From Vanilla planifolia (lineage: Eukaryota; Streptophyta; Magnoliopsida; Asparagales; Orchidaceae): 64,000 bases of DNA. Within the stretch, counting starts at the first letter, position 1. The number at the start of each line of letters is the position of its first letter. The stretch is from NCBI GenBank assembly GCA_023846275.1, contig CM043871.1, forward strand, positions 32,704,578 to 32,768,577, in the 5' to 3' direction. Shown here piece by piece: positions 23,052-34,470 of the stretch. A model generated the notes under the pieces. That model saw nothing but the letters and a program-made list of their open reading frames with translations, had not been told where the DNA came from and did not search any database. The translations under genes and the position numbers were made by a program.

Positions 23052-23252
23052 CTATATAGATGGGTTAAAAGTCCATGCAATTTGGATATAAGCTTGGCAT
23101 GGTTTCAAAGATAATGACAATAAAAAAGACATCATGTTAAGAACGAAGGTGTAGCTTTGAAGAAATTCAACCCACTTAGCATGTTGTGACTTTAGCTTCC
23201 TTAAATTAAGGCATCTTAAGACCTTATGGTCAAAATAAAATACAAATTCCAA
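23052..23252 (-). pseudogene. Ty3/gypsy RNase H remnant
   Basis: This 66-codon open stretch reads EFVFYFDHKVLRCLN and SQHAKWVEFLQSYTFVL, matching the well-conserved 'FxLxSDHxALxxLN ... RHAKWxEFLQxYxF' segment of gypsy RNase H. The catalytic Asp neighbourhood (FDH) is retained, but the frame breaks on both sides. Confidence 0.85.
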
Positions 23253-23689
23253 GAATAGGATGTAATGCCTCCAATGTCTAAGTGTTTGAATTATCGCATA
23301 AAACTTTTATCATAAATGGAGTATTTCTTACAAAAATCGTTTAGTTTTACACTAAAATTTGTGATTAATTGTCCTTCCTAGCTAAGGAATTCACTAATTC
23401 CTACTCTTAAGGCATTATAAGAGGCTTCAAACATGATAAAAAAATCTAGAAGTTGGAGTATAGGTGCTTGGGTCATACACTCTGTAATCTTCTCAAAGGC
23501 TTTCTCAACTATAAAGGTCCACTCAAAATTTCTATTTCTAATGAAGTCAATTATAGGAGGAGTGATAGTACTAAAATCTTTAATGAATCTCTTATAAAAA
23601 AAAGCAGTGTCATGAAAGCCTCTAACATCATGAACAGACTAAAGTATTGACCAATTAATTATAACTATAATTTTGTTAGGGTGGGTTGA

Positions 23690-24330
23690 ATGTCATCTTT
23701 TGAGACTATAAAACTTAAAAACTTTATGTAATCGATAACAAAAACACATTTTTTAAGGTTGGCATAGAGATTGTTGTCCTTAAGCACGAGTAAATCTTTT
23801 TAAGTTGTTCTAAGTGGTGTTCAAGAGTGCGACTAAAAACTACTACAAACTTTCTTAAGTAAGATCAAAGTATTTTTGTCATTATTCTCATGAATGTGTA
23901 GGGTGTATTAGATAGATCAAAAGGCATGACTAATCATTTATAGAACCCATCACATATTTTAAAAGCAATTTTTCGCTTATTCTCTTGTTAGATTTTAACT
24001 TAGTGGTATTCACTTTTTAAACTAATTTTTGAGAACATAGTGACCCCACTTGTTTGGTCTAATAAGCCATCCAAGCATGGGATAGGCAACCTATATTTAA
24101 CAATTAATTTATCGATGGTGCTTCTATTAATGCACATTCCCCATGAACCATCTTTCTTACAGACCAAAAGAGTAAGGACAACACAAAGGCTAAGGTTTTT
24201 CTATTGAATCTTTCATCTAATAACTCTTGTACCTAACAGATGAGTTCTTGGTGTTTGGAAGGACTCATCCTATAGTGTGATAGATTTGGCAAACTAACCC
24301 TAGAAATGTGGTCTATAACATGTTGGATAT
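23690..24330 (-). pseudogene. Ty3/gypsy reverse transcriptase remnant
   Basis: The minus strand reads SLPNLSHYRMSPSKHQEL, then after a frameshift VCKKDGSWGMCINRSTIDK, YRLPIPCLDGLLDQ and MFSKISLKSEYH, then FKICDGFYKWLVMPFDLSN. These are the successive RT blocks of a Ty3/gypsy polymerase. In-frame stops and frameshifts make it non-functional. Confidence 0.9.
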
Positions 24331-24781
24331 CACGAAGATGTGTTAAACCTTGGGGTTTTTTAATCAAAACATTAGAAAATCTAGAAAGAATGGGTTCCAC
24401 TAAGAGTGGTATGATTATGTTAGGTACCTCACTTAGGATCTCTATTATAAAAATGGCCCATATGATAATGCCATTGATAAATTCCCTATCTATGTAACCA
24501 TGGGACACAAACTAGATTTTTTATCTAGTGGAAGCTGGCTTCATTTTAATGGGTTGGATGTGGTCCTTAGGTGGTGATGAGTGTAACTAGAATTTTTAGT
24601 TTTGATGTGTGAATGTGTAAATGTTGGCCTTGTCGATGAGAAGGGCATCATGTTCATATAATTAGGGTCATCCTAAGATGATACTTTTTACCTACATAGA
24701 AAGAACATCACATAAACTATCTTTGAAATATTAACATAATTTAAGGGCTACAACACATTATTTCTTATAAGAATAGATGTT

Positions 24782-25162
24782 TCATTGATTCAAGAAATAA
24801 TATATAGGTTTTGGTGGTGAGTGGTGATAAGTCCAAGACATGCTGCATATTAGTAGAATAATGTTTAAATTATTACAACTATCTATAATGAGCTTACAAT
24901 TTTCTTTAAGTTTAATAAAAGCATAATAAAAAATGATGGTGCTTCTCCAATCTTCACTAGCTTTAGGTTGGGTGAAGGTACATCTCATAATTGTAACAAG
25001 TTCCATGTCCTCAATGGTATTCTCTCTATTTTTCTCAGAGCATTCGTTAGCTAAGTTGGAATAAGAAGTATATTTTTTAGTTTTCTTCCTCAATGTTAAA
25101 TTCCTCACATCTCTCTTACTTGATATACACTTATTAGTTGTGTGGAGGAAATAAGCTATCAT
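24782..25162 (-). pseudogene. Ty3/gypsy gag-protease remnant
   Basis: This 126-codon stretch contains VTIMRCTFTQPKASEDWRST followed by KLIIDSCNNLNII. It resembles the aspartic-protease region of gypsy elements ('RCxLxxPK..EDWRR..IF' and 'KxIIDSGSxxNxx'). The usual DSG catalytic triad appears as DSC. It lies upstream of RT in the reading direction, as expected. Confidence 0.75.
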
Positions 25163-26266
25163 ATAACCTCACCCTTTGTATAAAAAATAAGTCATCATAG
25201 GTGTTCAGTTAGCTGGTTGTTAAAGTTTTGTGTTGAGCATAGGGATTGGGCTTGGAAGAGAAAGTGTGAGTGGATGACTAATGGACGTTCTATTATTAGT
25301 AGGTCAAAAAGTTAGATTAAGTGGTGGTTCAACTCTTTTGGCTAGGTAAAGCTTTTAAAAACACTAAAACTCACTAACAATTCTATAAGTCTCTTCTAAA
25401 GTATGAATTTACTTATGAAAAGCTTTCCTTACACATCTTTCCTAAACCTAGTTTGAAATTGATAGAGGGTGACCAAAGGGACTTCATTGATACCATAAGT
25501 GTATGACACTCATCAAAATGAGCAATATACTTATTAATTGACTTTACTTCTTTAGGCATTATCATTTGTGAAGTAACTAGTTCTTGCATGAGTAGTGTAT
25601 ATATTTGTCCCTTAGGATTCCCTTAAACTTGTTTAAGATTCTTATGAGTGGTAATTAATTTTGTTGATGATGGGTGTCTATGGTTTTCATAAATAGTAGA
25701 GCTTCTTTAGCTAACTTTATTCAATTAAACAATACCTTCCATTCTTCATTAAGTTTAAACCATTTGATATAATAATCAAGGCTACTTCCCACTATAGGTA
25801 GTCCTTAGGGTTTAAGGTATCTTCAAAGATGTAAATGTCACATTTTATGAATTTCATAAGCTTATCATTATCGTTTTTCCTATGTTGTCCAAAGAAAGGG
25901 TTGTTGATCTTAACAAGTATTTAATTAGGTGAATTAACAATGTCAAGTTCAGAGAAGGTGGATTCATTTGGAGTTTGTTATAGTTGGGTGATCCTAAATC
26001 TATATTCGTCTAGCTTGGCTTCCATAATTTGTAGTTAAATTAAGATGTCTTAGAGGGACATTTGTGTTTAGTTGATGCGTGGATGCTCCATGTAAGCTTT
26101 ATCAGATCTCATGTACATATGCTTTGGAAAAAATAAAATAAAGGAAGCAAAAAAGAAGCTATCCTCGATTTTACCTATATGCACTTTTTTGGTTTAAGTG
26201 CCAACCAAAGAAACTTTTAGTTTATATTTTCTTTGATGTTAGTGTTGAAAATACTAACAAAACTGA

Positions 26267-26278
26267 GCTCTGATACCA
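26267..26278 (-). other. primer binding site for initiator tRNA-Met
   Basis: The minus strand reads TGGTATCAGAGC, the standard plant LTR-retrotransposon primer binding site complementary to the 3' end of initiator tRNA-Met. It sits three bases from the TGAC end of the right LTR, which fixes the element orientation as minus. Confidence 0.9.
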
Positions 26279-26281
26279 GTT

Positions 26282-27340
26282 TGACGTAAAACGAGTGCAC
26301 AAATATTTTGAGCAATATAGAGATTGACCTGCATAAGTTAAGAATAAAGAAACTATAAAAGAAAAGAAACCTAAAAGGATAAACATAAGAGATACTAGTC
26401 CAAGGAAACCTTGGCTAAGAAGGGATCAGGAGCACACAAAGGTCAATCTGTTTAATAAGCTTACAACCTCTTCAATGGCATATAGATAGAGTATTCAAAA
26501 AGAGGATTAATAAACTGATATTGTATTAAGGAAAGAATAAAGTAAAGGTCACACATGTGCAGATTGAAAGCACCAATAGACCTTATTAAGCTTTAAGGAA
26601 AAACCAAACTATATAAGTAACTTGCTCATAAAAATAATACAAACACTTTCAAAGACAAATTAAAGAATAACAAATACATCAATAGGCATAAGTGATAACC
26701 TAAGAAACATAGGTAGTGAAGTAGAAAAGGAAATGATATTGTGATGGGAAATGATATAGTAAGATTTGTCAAAGTAAAAGAAACAATACGCGATGATGAA
26801 AGAAAAATAATGTCAGAGTTATAGGTAAATTGGCATGGTGTCTCATTACTTGAGTCTCATAACCCTCGTTCTAGTATCAGAGCCTTGATAAATTAGCACA
26901 TTAGATTTTCTTGTTATGACCATCCCATGACCTCAATAAGATGCAAGAAAAGTTAAAATTTTACTCATTCAAATATTACAATTCCAAAAGATAGGCCTTC
27001 TTTTTTATAAAGAGCATAGACTCAAAAGAAAATAAAATTAAAAAGAAACTTATAAAAATTATGATCAAGTGTTACCAAATAGTATTTTGAAAAGCTACAA
27101 TTTTGGTTTCTGAATTCTCTTTACTGAGAACTATTACAAAAGCTGGTGCTAAATAGCATTCTAAGATGCGATCATTTTGTTGTTAAAGTTTTGTGCTCAA
27201 AGCTATTGCCAAACCGCTTTTATGAAAAGTTTTGTTTTCTATTCTCTGTGAGCCAAGTTCGTGTGGGCTGTTAGGGGTCAAAACTGGGTTAGTGGGTTGA
27301 GGAGTCCTTATGCCATCGATAGGGCTATGGTAGTTTAAGA
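26282..27340 (-). repeat. 5' LTR of the Ty3/gypsy element (truncated at its outer end)
   Basis: It begins on the plus strand TGACGTAAAACGAG beside the primer binding site and follows the left LTR for about 1.05 kb. The outer part of about 0.5 kb present in the left copy is missing, and the sequence passes into a plus-strand gypsy fragment. Confidence 0.75.
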
Positions 27341-27439
27341 CTATTAAAAGGAACACGATGATAAACATAAGCCTATTAATTTTAGAGTTAATTAATAAGT
27401 ATTTATTAAATTAAATCTTATGCATACATTATTTAAATT

Positions 27440-27810
27440 TGAGAAAGATTTTAAATTAAGGCCCATATACATTGGATCTTATCTTGTTGTGGAGAAAATT
27501 GGGTAAGTAACAGAAGACTAAAGTTACCTAAGAGTCTATCAGGGATACATGTTATTTTTTGGTATTCAATTTAAAAATATTTGTTCCAATTCAAAGAGAG
27601 CCTAAGAATCTTCAGTTGTAGCCAGATGCATCACACAAGGAGTAACCAGTGTGTTAGATTTTGGAACTTGATAATTAAGAAATAGGAAATTTCCCATGGT
27701 TAAGGTCCTCTAGAGAGATCAAGAAGAGCTTGAAGCTACTTGGAAAGTTGAGACTAAAATGCACCTTTTTTCAAATTTTGATAACAAATCCAAATTAAAG
27801 CTATGTTGGC
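27440..27810 (+). pseudogene. Ty3/gypsy integrase C-terminus with chromodomain, plus-strand fragment
   Basis: The plus strand encodes, across frameshifts, GSYLVVEKIG, KLPKSLSGIHVIF, and LRNRKFPMVKVL followed by EELEATWKVETKMHL and NFDNKSK. This is the GPY/F-to-chromodomain end of a Ty3/gypsy polyprotein. It is on the opposite strand to the adjoining element, so it comes from another insertion. Confidence 0.7.
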
Positions 27811-27849
27811 TTCTTGATTAGTGTATGATTAAACCTAGCACACAAAAGA

Positions 27850-28935
27850 TACCCTTCCAATATAATCTTAGCCAAGAAAGGAACAAAAGCACCATAGAGG
27901 TCGCTATATGTGCTAAGCCTGCAATCTCTTTATTAGAACAAAGAAGGAGAACTTTGAAAGGGTTTAAATAAATTAATTTCAATTAAAAGAGAGAAAGGTA
28001 AATTCACATGGTACAAACTAAAAGCACTAAAAGACTTTACCAAGCCTTGTAAAAAACCAAAGTGACAAAGTTATAACACGTAAAGGCAATCGAAACACAT
28101 AAATATATTGAGTTATATAGAGTAAGGAAGGTGAAGATAATTAGGATTCGCAAAAAAAAAAGTCAGAAGGTGGAGGTGAAAATTTTGAGTAAACTTTAAA
28201 TGATGAAGTGAAAAGAAGATGACAAAGTGAAAGGAAAGCATTATGCAATGGGGGTAAAAATGATAATGTCGTGGAGTTAAAGGTAAATAAGTACAACATC
28301 TAATGACTTGGGCCTCACACTTCTCCCAATAACAGAGCTTTGATAAATCAACACATCAAATTTTTTACTATGATCAACCCTAAGACCTCAAAATGACAAT
28401 GGAATAATAACATTTTTACTCATTCATAGATCATCCATTCCAAAGGGCAGGTCTTCCCTTTTATAAAGAGCCTAATAAAAAAATACAAAAAATAAAAGAA
28501 AATAAAATTACAAAATCTATGATAAAAAAATATTGCAAAATAGCTTTTTAAAGGCTATTAATTCGATGCAAAATTCTATGATTAAAGTTTTTTTCAAATA
28601 GTTTTTTGAAAGTTATCATTTCAATTCAAACATTTTTAGTGAAGCTATTGCCAAACATCTTTCTAAAATGCTACATTTTAGTTAACCACCAATCAAATTC
28701 ATGCTGGTTGTGGTTGGTTCAAGCTGGGTCACTTTCTTATAGGTTGAATTAGGGTCGACATGTCACAAGTTGAGTCGATGGGTCTGTACAAGATCGATCA
28801 ATCTGTGTTCATTGATTGGTCTGACTCGATAATTTTAGTATCCATCTTAACTATGCTCATTAAAAATAAATATCTTGACTTTCCAAAAGTGTTATCACAT
28901 GTCTAATTGGCTCTTAAGTGTCAAAAGTCCTAACA
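27850..28935 (-). repeat. third LTR copy of the same gypsy family (LTR fragment)
   Basis: This segment matches the LTRs at 20011 and 26282 in the same orientation. Shared landmarks are CTTAGCCAAGAAAGGA (27871), AAAGCACTAAAAGAC-like (28019) and TTTTATAAAGAGC (28458). It ends CCTAACA at 28935 (TGTTAGG when read on the minus strand), giving the best-preserved outer LTR end. It has no recognisable interior attached and may be a solo LTR or a truncated copy. Confidence 0.65.
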
Positions 28936-30930
28936 ATAAGAAGTGTTCTTACCAATCATACAAGCTTTATAAATAATATCAGTTGGTATGGCTTATTGAC
29001 AAGGTTTGCAAATAGTCAGTTGAAGGATCAACAATACGATAATTGATAACATACAATATGATAAGATAATGACTGATATCATAAATGAAGATCATTAGTT
29101 TGACTTAACAGAAATGATGTTAGCCTATCAATGTAATAAGAAGATTGTAACAATACGATAAGAAGACATTAAGATAATTTTAGGCATCGGTAAGAAGCAT
29201 ACAACATGAATCTATTTATTGTTACATATATGATTAGTAGAAAAAAATAAATCTTAAAACCTAAAATGATAAATATTTGAGAAAATTAAAATATGGACTA
29301 GTTCAACAAGAAACCCTTGGATATAAAACGTTAGAAGGTGAAAAGGTAGGCAGATGAAAGGATACATTTGTTAAAGATATTTGAAAAACTATGAATATAA
29401 AAAATCATGAGAATAAGATAAATAAGATGTTGGCACTAACTTAGAGAATTTGAGAGATACAACCCTTAGTCATAGTCAATGGAGAAAATATTAAGTGAAG
29501 ATATTTTTAAGAGATTTGAAAATGAGTTATATAAGAGACAGGCAAAACCATAAGAAAAATTCTCTAACATTATAACAATCAACGCTTAAAGAAAAAAAAC
29601 TCTAAGTCTTGGTGAGACTATTACATAGATTTAAAAGGTTAATAAAACTTATCCATGATGTATATTATTTGATGTATTATGTAAAAGTTAGAGACTTTAT
29701 TGATTTAAAATATAGCAAATTGAAGATGCTTATGTAGAAAAATCTTATTTATGGTGTATATGATTTAAAGTGTTATGTATTATAGGCTATAGGTTTTGTT
29801 GATTTGAAATATACTAAATGGAAGATACTTATGTAGCCAAAACTTATTGATGGTGTTTATGATTTATTATAATATGTATTGTGGACTAAATGCCTAAATT
29901 AATATAAGAAAATATTATATTTGGAGATATTTGTTATTATTTATTACAGTAATATGTTTAGTATTAGTTGTTTTATGTTTTAATTAATTATGATAAATAT
30001 ATATCATATCACATGTTTAAAAAGATAAAACAAGTGATTAACAAATATTGATAACAAAATGATATAACATAAGCGAGAGATGAAGCTTCAACAATTGTTT
30101 TCAACACTAACTTGTTATATAGATTCCTATATATGTAGAAGTAAATGTTTTGTTATTCACATAAATATGTCTCTAGAAATAAGATTATTATCAAATTAAT
30201 GTCCTTAGGAGTATTGTCAAAGAAATATTATTAGATTATCTGAAGTAAAATATTTTAGAAATATAAAAAAAAAGATGAGTTAAAAGTATTAATGATTTTT
30301 AAAAGATGAAATTGGATTCAAATTAATCTAAACAAAAAGAAAGATAAAATGTCTTTTACTTATTTATATTATCATTGATATAGAGAATGCATATAGTTAC
30401 CTAATAATATTTGTTTTATATTATGCTATACGCTTTTGCCTTTAAGATAATTCTAGTTCACCCATGCTTATTATAGCATAACAATTTCAAGTTAAAGGAA
30501 GGAACTTCATGGGACTATCAAGATGAATCGAGAGTTAGCACATGATTATGTAAAAGATGTCATTATTATTATTAAATGTATGATTTTATATTTATTTTAT
30601 TTGGGCCAAAAAGGATATGTAAAAGTCATATACACAAATGCTTTTAAAATGAAATGTGAAAGACATGATTCTTTCACTTGATTGTAAAATATGCTTCAAT
30701 TATTTAATTTCAAAGTGATGAAAGTTTGCTTCTACTTTGGTTTTTATAAAAAAACTAATAATTTTTACATGTTTTCAAAATATTAAGAGAAAAGAGAAAT
30801 AAATAAATTTCATGGTAACAAAATTTGAGAATGATAGTGAGGGATTGCCACAAAGATAATAGAAGTTAGAAAATAAAATCAAAGAATTAAGTAGGATATA
30901 TAAGTTGAAAGAACATGAAAAGAAATAATT
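28936..30930. other. AT-rich repeat-derived intergenic DNA
   Basis: Nothing coding is recognised here. A tandem array of about 2.5 units lies at 29645-29885. The remainder is AT-rich, with stops in all frames. Confidence 0.5.
29645..29885. repeat. tandem repeat, about 96-bp unit, 2.5 copies
   Basis: Units start with AAAACTTAT-like words and end with GAAGATGCTTATGTAG (29737), GAAGATACTTATGTAG (29836) and a partial third copy. Each unit carries ATGGTGTATATGATTT-like and TTATTGATTTAAAATATA-like blocks. The copies differ by about one base in six. Confidence 0.75.
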
Positions 30931-31158
30931 TTGTCACAAAATAAATCCAAACGTAAAGAGGTTTCAAGAACGCAAATCATCATATTTAAGATAGGAGAGA
31001 AACAAAAGTGTAAGACATGGGGTAAAATTCATAGCAAAAAATTTATTAGGTATTTGTCTTGCAACGAACTCAAATATTATGCTAAGACATGTTCACATGT
31101 CATGCCACCAATGGAACTAAGGATGACAATGTGGATATATCTAAAAGTTCTCATCTAA
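30931..31158 (+). pseudogene. gag CCHC zinc-knuckle remnant of a second Ty3/gypsy element
   Basis: This 75-codon open stretch contains KCKTWGKIHSKKFIRYL followed by YYAKTC. It resembles the tandem gag motif 'CxxCGKxHSGxC....CFxCGxxxHYAKxC', with some Cys residues replaced (W for C, F for C). It lies on the plus strand and is not part of the minus-strand element at 20-27 kb. It may belong with the plus-strand chromodomain fragment at 27.4 kb, but continuity is not shown. Confidence 0.55.
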
Positions 31159-33037
31159 GAAATACGTGACAAATGTTTTATTGGCAATAAGAGAAGCACT
31201 ATGCTAAGAATTACCTAAGTATCATAAAAAAGACAGAAAAGAGAAGAACCAATCAAAAGAGGCTTCAACATTTCTAATTACCAATCTAAGTAAATCTTTG
31301 ATATTAACTGCATGAATAATTTTTAAATCTTATATTCATTGATTAATCAATGAAAATTATCTCTTTGGAAGTTCTCTAATTATTGTTAAACGAAAATAAT
31401 CAAGACACATGCTCATGATTGAGGATATCATGGAAGGAAAATGTGAAAAATAACAAAAGGACAAGATATAAGTGCATAAACTATGTACTAGTTGGCCAAC
31501 TCTAAATACAGTGATGAAATAAGATTTAAAATAAACAATGAGAGAATTTATGTAGAAAAAGAATAGTAAATAGCAATGAAACTTGCTAAGAGATGCATAA
31601 ATGAGAATGAAAGAAATAAAGTAAAGAGAGAATATATTCGAGTGTAAATTGACATGAAATGAATAAAGTTATTACCTCAGTTAATTAAATAGAAAAGAGA
31701 AAACTAGATGAGAGATGCCAATGAAAATATTACAAGAATTCATTAGTAAATTCCAACTAAAGGGATAAAATATATATTAAAAATTTTATGAAAATAAGGG
31801 ATAAAAGAAAATGGTAAAAACTGATAAATGTTACATAGAATGAAATATATTAATAAAGATGATAATTAATTGAAATAAAAAGATAAAGTAGGAGAATTAT
31901 CAAATATATCTTGATAACGGAATTACTTTTAACATAAAAAAGAATAAGGTAAAGCTAAATATTATAAGAATATTTGTCTACAATATGAATAAAGAGTAAT
32001 ACTAACAGTTGTTTTATAGATAAAATATGCTTACAAAGAGGTATTAGAGCTTTGTTCAATTCTAGGCAATGTCGCTATGAATTTAAGAAGAGATAATTAA
32101 GGAAAACTAAAGCTAAAGTTTAGGAAGGATATTGGATTATTCTAAAAATAGTCACACTATAAACACAAAAATTCAAAAAAGAATAGAAATCAAGATGATG
32201 AAGTATTAGGACTATATGCAATGGAAAGCGTTGAAAGAGGATTGTGTTACTAAAGTATGTAAAAGAAATTTCTAAATTGATATGAAAGATTAGTAAAAGT
32301 ATATAAACGAAGAATAATACAAAGATTTAAATAAAGAGGATCAATAAATCATAGGAGGCATTTAGAAGATAACAATGAAAAAGAAAAAATATCTTGATTG
32401 AAATAAATGTTTGGGATGATATTTTTATAATAAGAGAGAATTATAACATCTCTGAAGTAAAGGAAACCATTCAAATAATATATTAAAACTATTAAATTTT
32501 TAGATACATAAATTAACAAAAAATCATAATTTTGAGGTTGATCAAAGATCTTATAAAAGAACATTTATAACATCTCAATTATAATAAAAATTAATGTTTA
32601 TAATTATTTTTAACTACTTGGATTTTTATAAATTTTTTTTAGTTTTAAAAATTATATTATTTTCTTGAAAAATCTACACTATAAAAAAAGTATGATACCT
32701 CAAAAAAAGGTTGTAACCTAAAAACATTAAAGTATAAAACATATTTGAAATCCACCAATATTAAGTTCATAAAAATTAAAATTTCTAAGCATTAAATGAA
32801 TGAGCAAAGATTAATAAGAATTTATTTATTAGTTTTAAAAAATCTCAAACATTAACAAAAATTATAAAACTTTATTGGAACATAGAGCTTAAAAAGATAA
32901 ACACAATAAAATTTTTTTCCCACAAAAATGGTGTAATGACAACGAATTTTAAAAGATAAAAGGGTTTAAAAGAAAGCAATAAAAGAATTTTATAAGTATT
33001 TTTAAGTATAATAAATTATTAAAAATACTAAACTTTT

Positions 33038-33040
<3 letters not shown>

Positions 33041-33098
<58 letters not shown>
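33041..33098. repeat. (AT)29 microsatellite
   Basis: An uninterrupted run of 58 bases of AT dinucleotides, self-complementary and likely length-variable. Confidence 0.97.
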
Positions 33099-33103
<5 letters not shown>

Positions 33104-33502
33104 TTAGTTGATAAGTAGAGCTTATCAAGTAAATTCATAAGAAATTAACTAATGGACTCTTAGAGTTCAAATTGATAAAAAAATATGCAAAAAATAATAG
33201 ACTTCTTATAATTTAATGAAAATTTCACAAAATCCCAAAATTTGTAAACATAAAGGAATGATGGAGGAAAGAGTTGATGGAAACTCAAATCAAGAAAAAA
33301 CTATTGAAATCTAAGGTGTACAAAGGTGAGGAGACACATAATAAGATTCGATGTGAAGGTCTGATCAATTGGAGAGAGTTAGAGGCTTGAGAAGAGGAAA
33401 AGGTGCGTAATGCTCATAAAGGGAAATAGGTTTTGGATGTGGAGGACTTTTTTTAACAAAATTAGAGAATATTGCTTGAGGTATGAGCTTAGAGAGAGAG
33501 AG

Positions 33503-33504
<2 letters not shown>

Positions 33505-33542
<38 letters not shown>
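33505..33542. repeat. (GT)19 microsatellite preceded by (AG)n
   Basis: There are 38 bases of GT dinucleotides, directly after a short AG run at about 33491-33502. Open frames spanning it (poly Thr-His or Val-Cys) are artefacts of the repeat. Confidence 0.97.
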
Positions 33543-33545
<3 letters not shown>

Positions 33546-34080
33546 CTATCAAAGGAATTCTTGCAGCCATATAATGGAATCAAGAACGAATCTAGAAAGT
33601 TAGAAAATTGTATTGTAGCGAAGTACAATACTTATGGTGAAGGAAAAAGAGACTATGATAAACATAAAATTTAAGATCCATACATAAGTGAGACCACTAG
33701 AAATGAAATAGAGGTAGGTAGACATATACATTTATATATATGTTAGATGTAATAGTTATGGTTCTTAGTGCAAACAATAAAGAATGAATTAATTGTGTTA
33801 ATTTTGAGGATGATTGTGATTAATGTTTGTTTTGTTCATAGTTTTTTATATTTTATTAAGTATGATATGATTGTGTTATCATCATAATGTTGCACATAAT
33901 GTGTTATAATAATATGTAATTTGATGATAATGGGTACTAAGAGAAAAGGTTAAAGGTAGCAATTATTCTTAAAGAAATTAAAAAAGAAAAAGAAAATGAA
34001 AAAGGTTAAGAAAAAAATTGGCAAAGAGGAAAGATGATTTTAAAAATGAATAAATATTGTTTCTTCAAAATGTTGACTGT

Positions 34081-34470
34081 CATTTTGGAATGACCTATTT
34101 TAAAGGTAAACTAAACTAGCCATCATTTAGGGTTATTTTTATTCAAAATAAGCCCAATATTTTTTATATAACATGAAAGATCATGCCCAAAATAAAAGTG
34201 AATTGAGAAAATAAATAAAAAGAAAATTTAACTATCAAATTAGTAGATGGTAAGAAGTTATTTTGAAGTGTATAAATATTAGTAATCCAAAGTGGCTAGT
34301 TATTATTGTTATGGAAAGTCATTCTCTAGAGATGAATCAAATGAGCCATTATTTAGGACCATTTTTTATTCAAAATAGTCTCAAAATATTTTGTATAATA
34401 TGAAAGTCTCACTCCAAAAGATCTAAAAGAATGTTTATTGAGATAAGATAAAAGAAAAGAATTTAAGAAC
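34081..34470. repeat. direct-repeat pair, about 155 bp, offset about 238
   Basis: Copy 1 (34081-34240) and copy 2 (34318-34470) share a TCATT start, GCCATCATTTAGG/GCCATTATTTAGG, TTTTTATTCAAAATA and ATATTTTGTATAATATGAAAG-like blocks in the same order. Confidence 0.65.

Larger units (their letters stand above)
20011..27340 (-). mobile_element. decayed Ty3/gypsy LTR retrotransposon
   Basis: Direct-repeat LTRs (20011-21596 and 26282 to about 27340) flank a minus-strand interior. A primer binding site TGGTATCAGAGC, complementary to the 3' end of initiator tRNA-Met, lies immediately inside the right LTR. Going in the minus direction the interior holds a gag/protease region, reverse transcriptase, RNase H and integrase in the Ty3/gypsy order. 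Each domain is broken by many stops and frameshifts, and the two LTRs differ substantially, so the insertion is old and inactive. The right LTR appears truncated at its far end, where an unrelated plus-strand fragment begins. Confidence 0.85.

Noticed and set aside
33365..33674. Thr-His and Val-Cys repeat open frames
   Set aside because: They are translations of the (GT)19 microsatellite.
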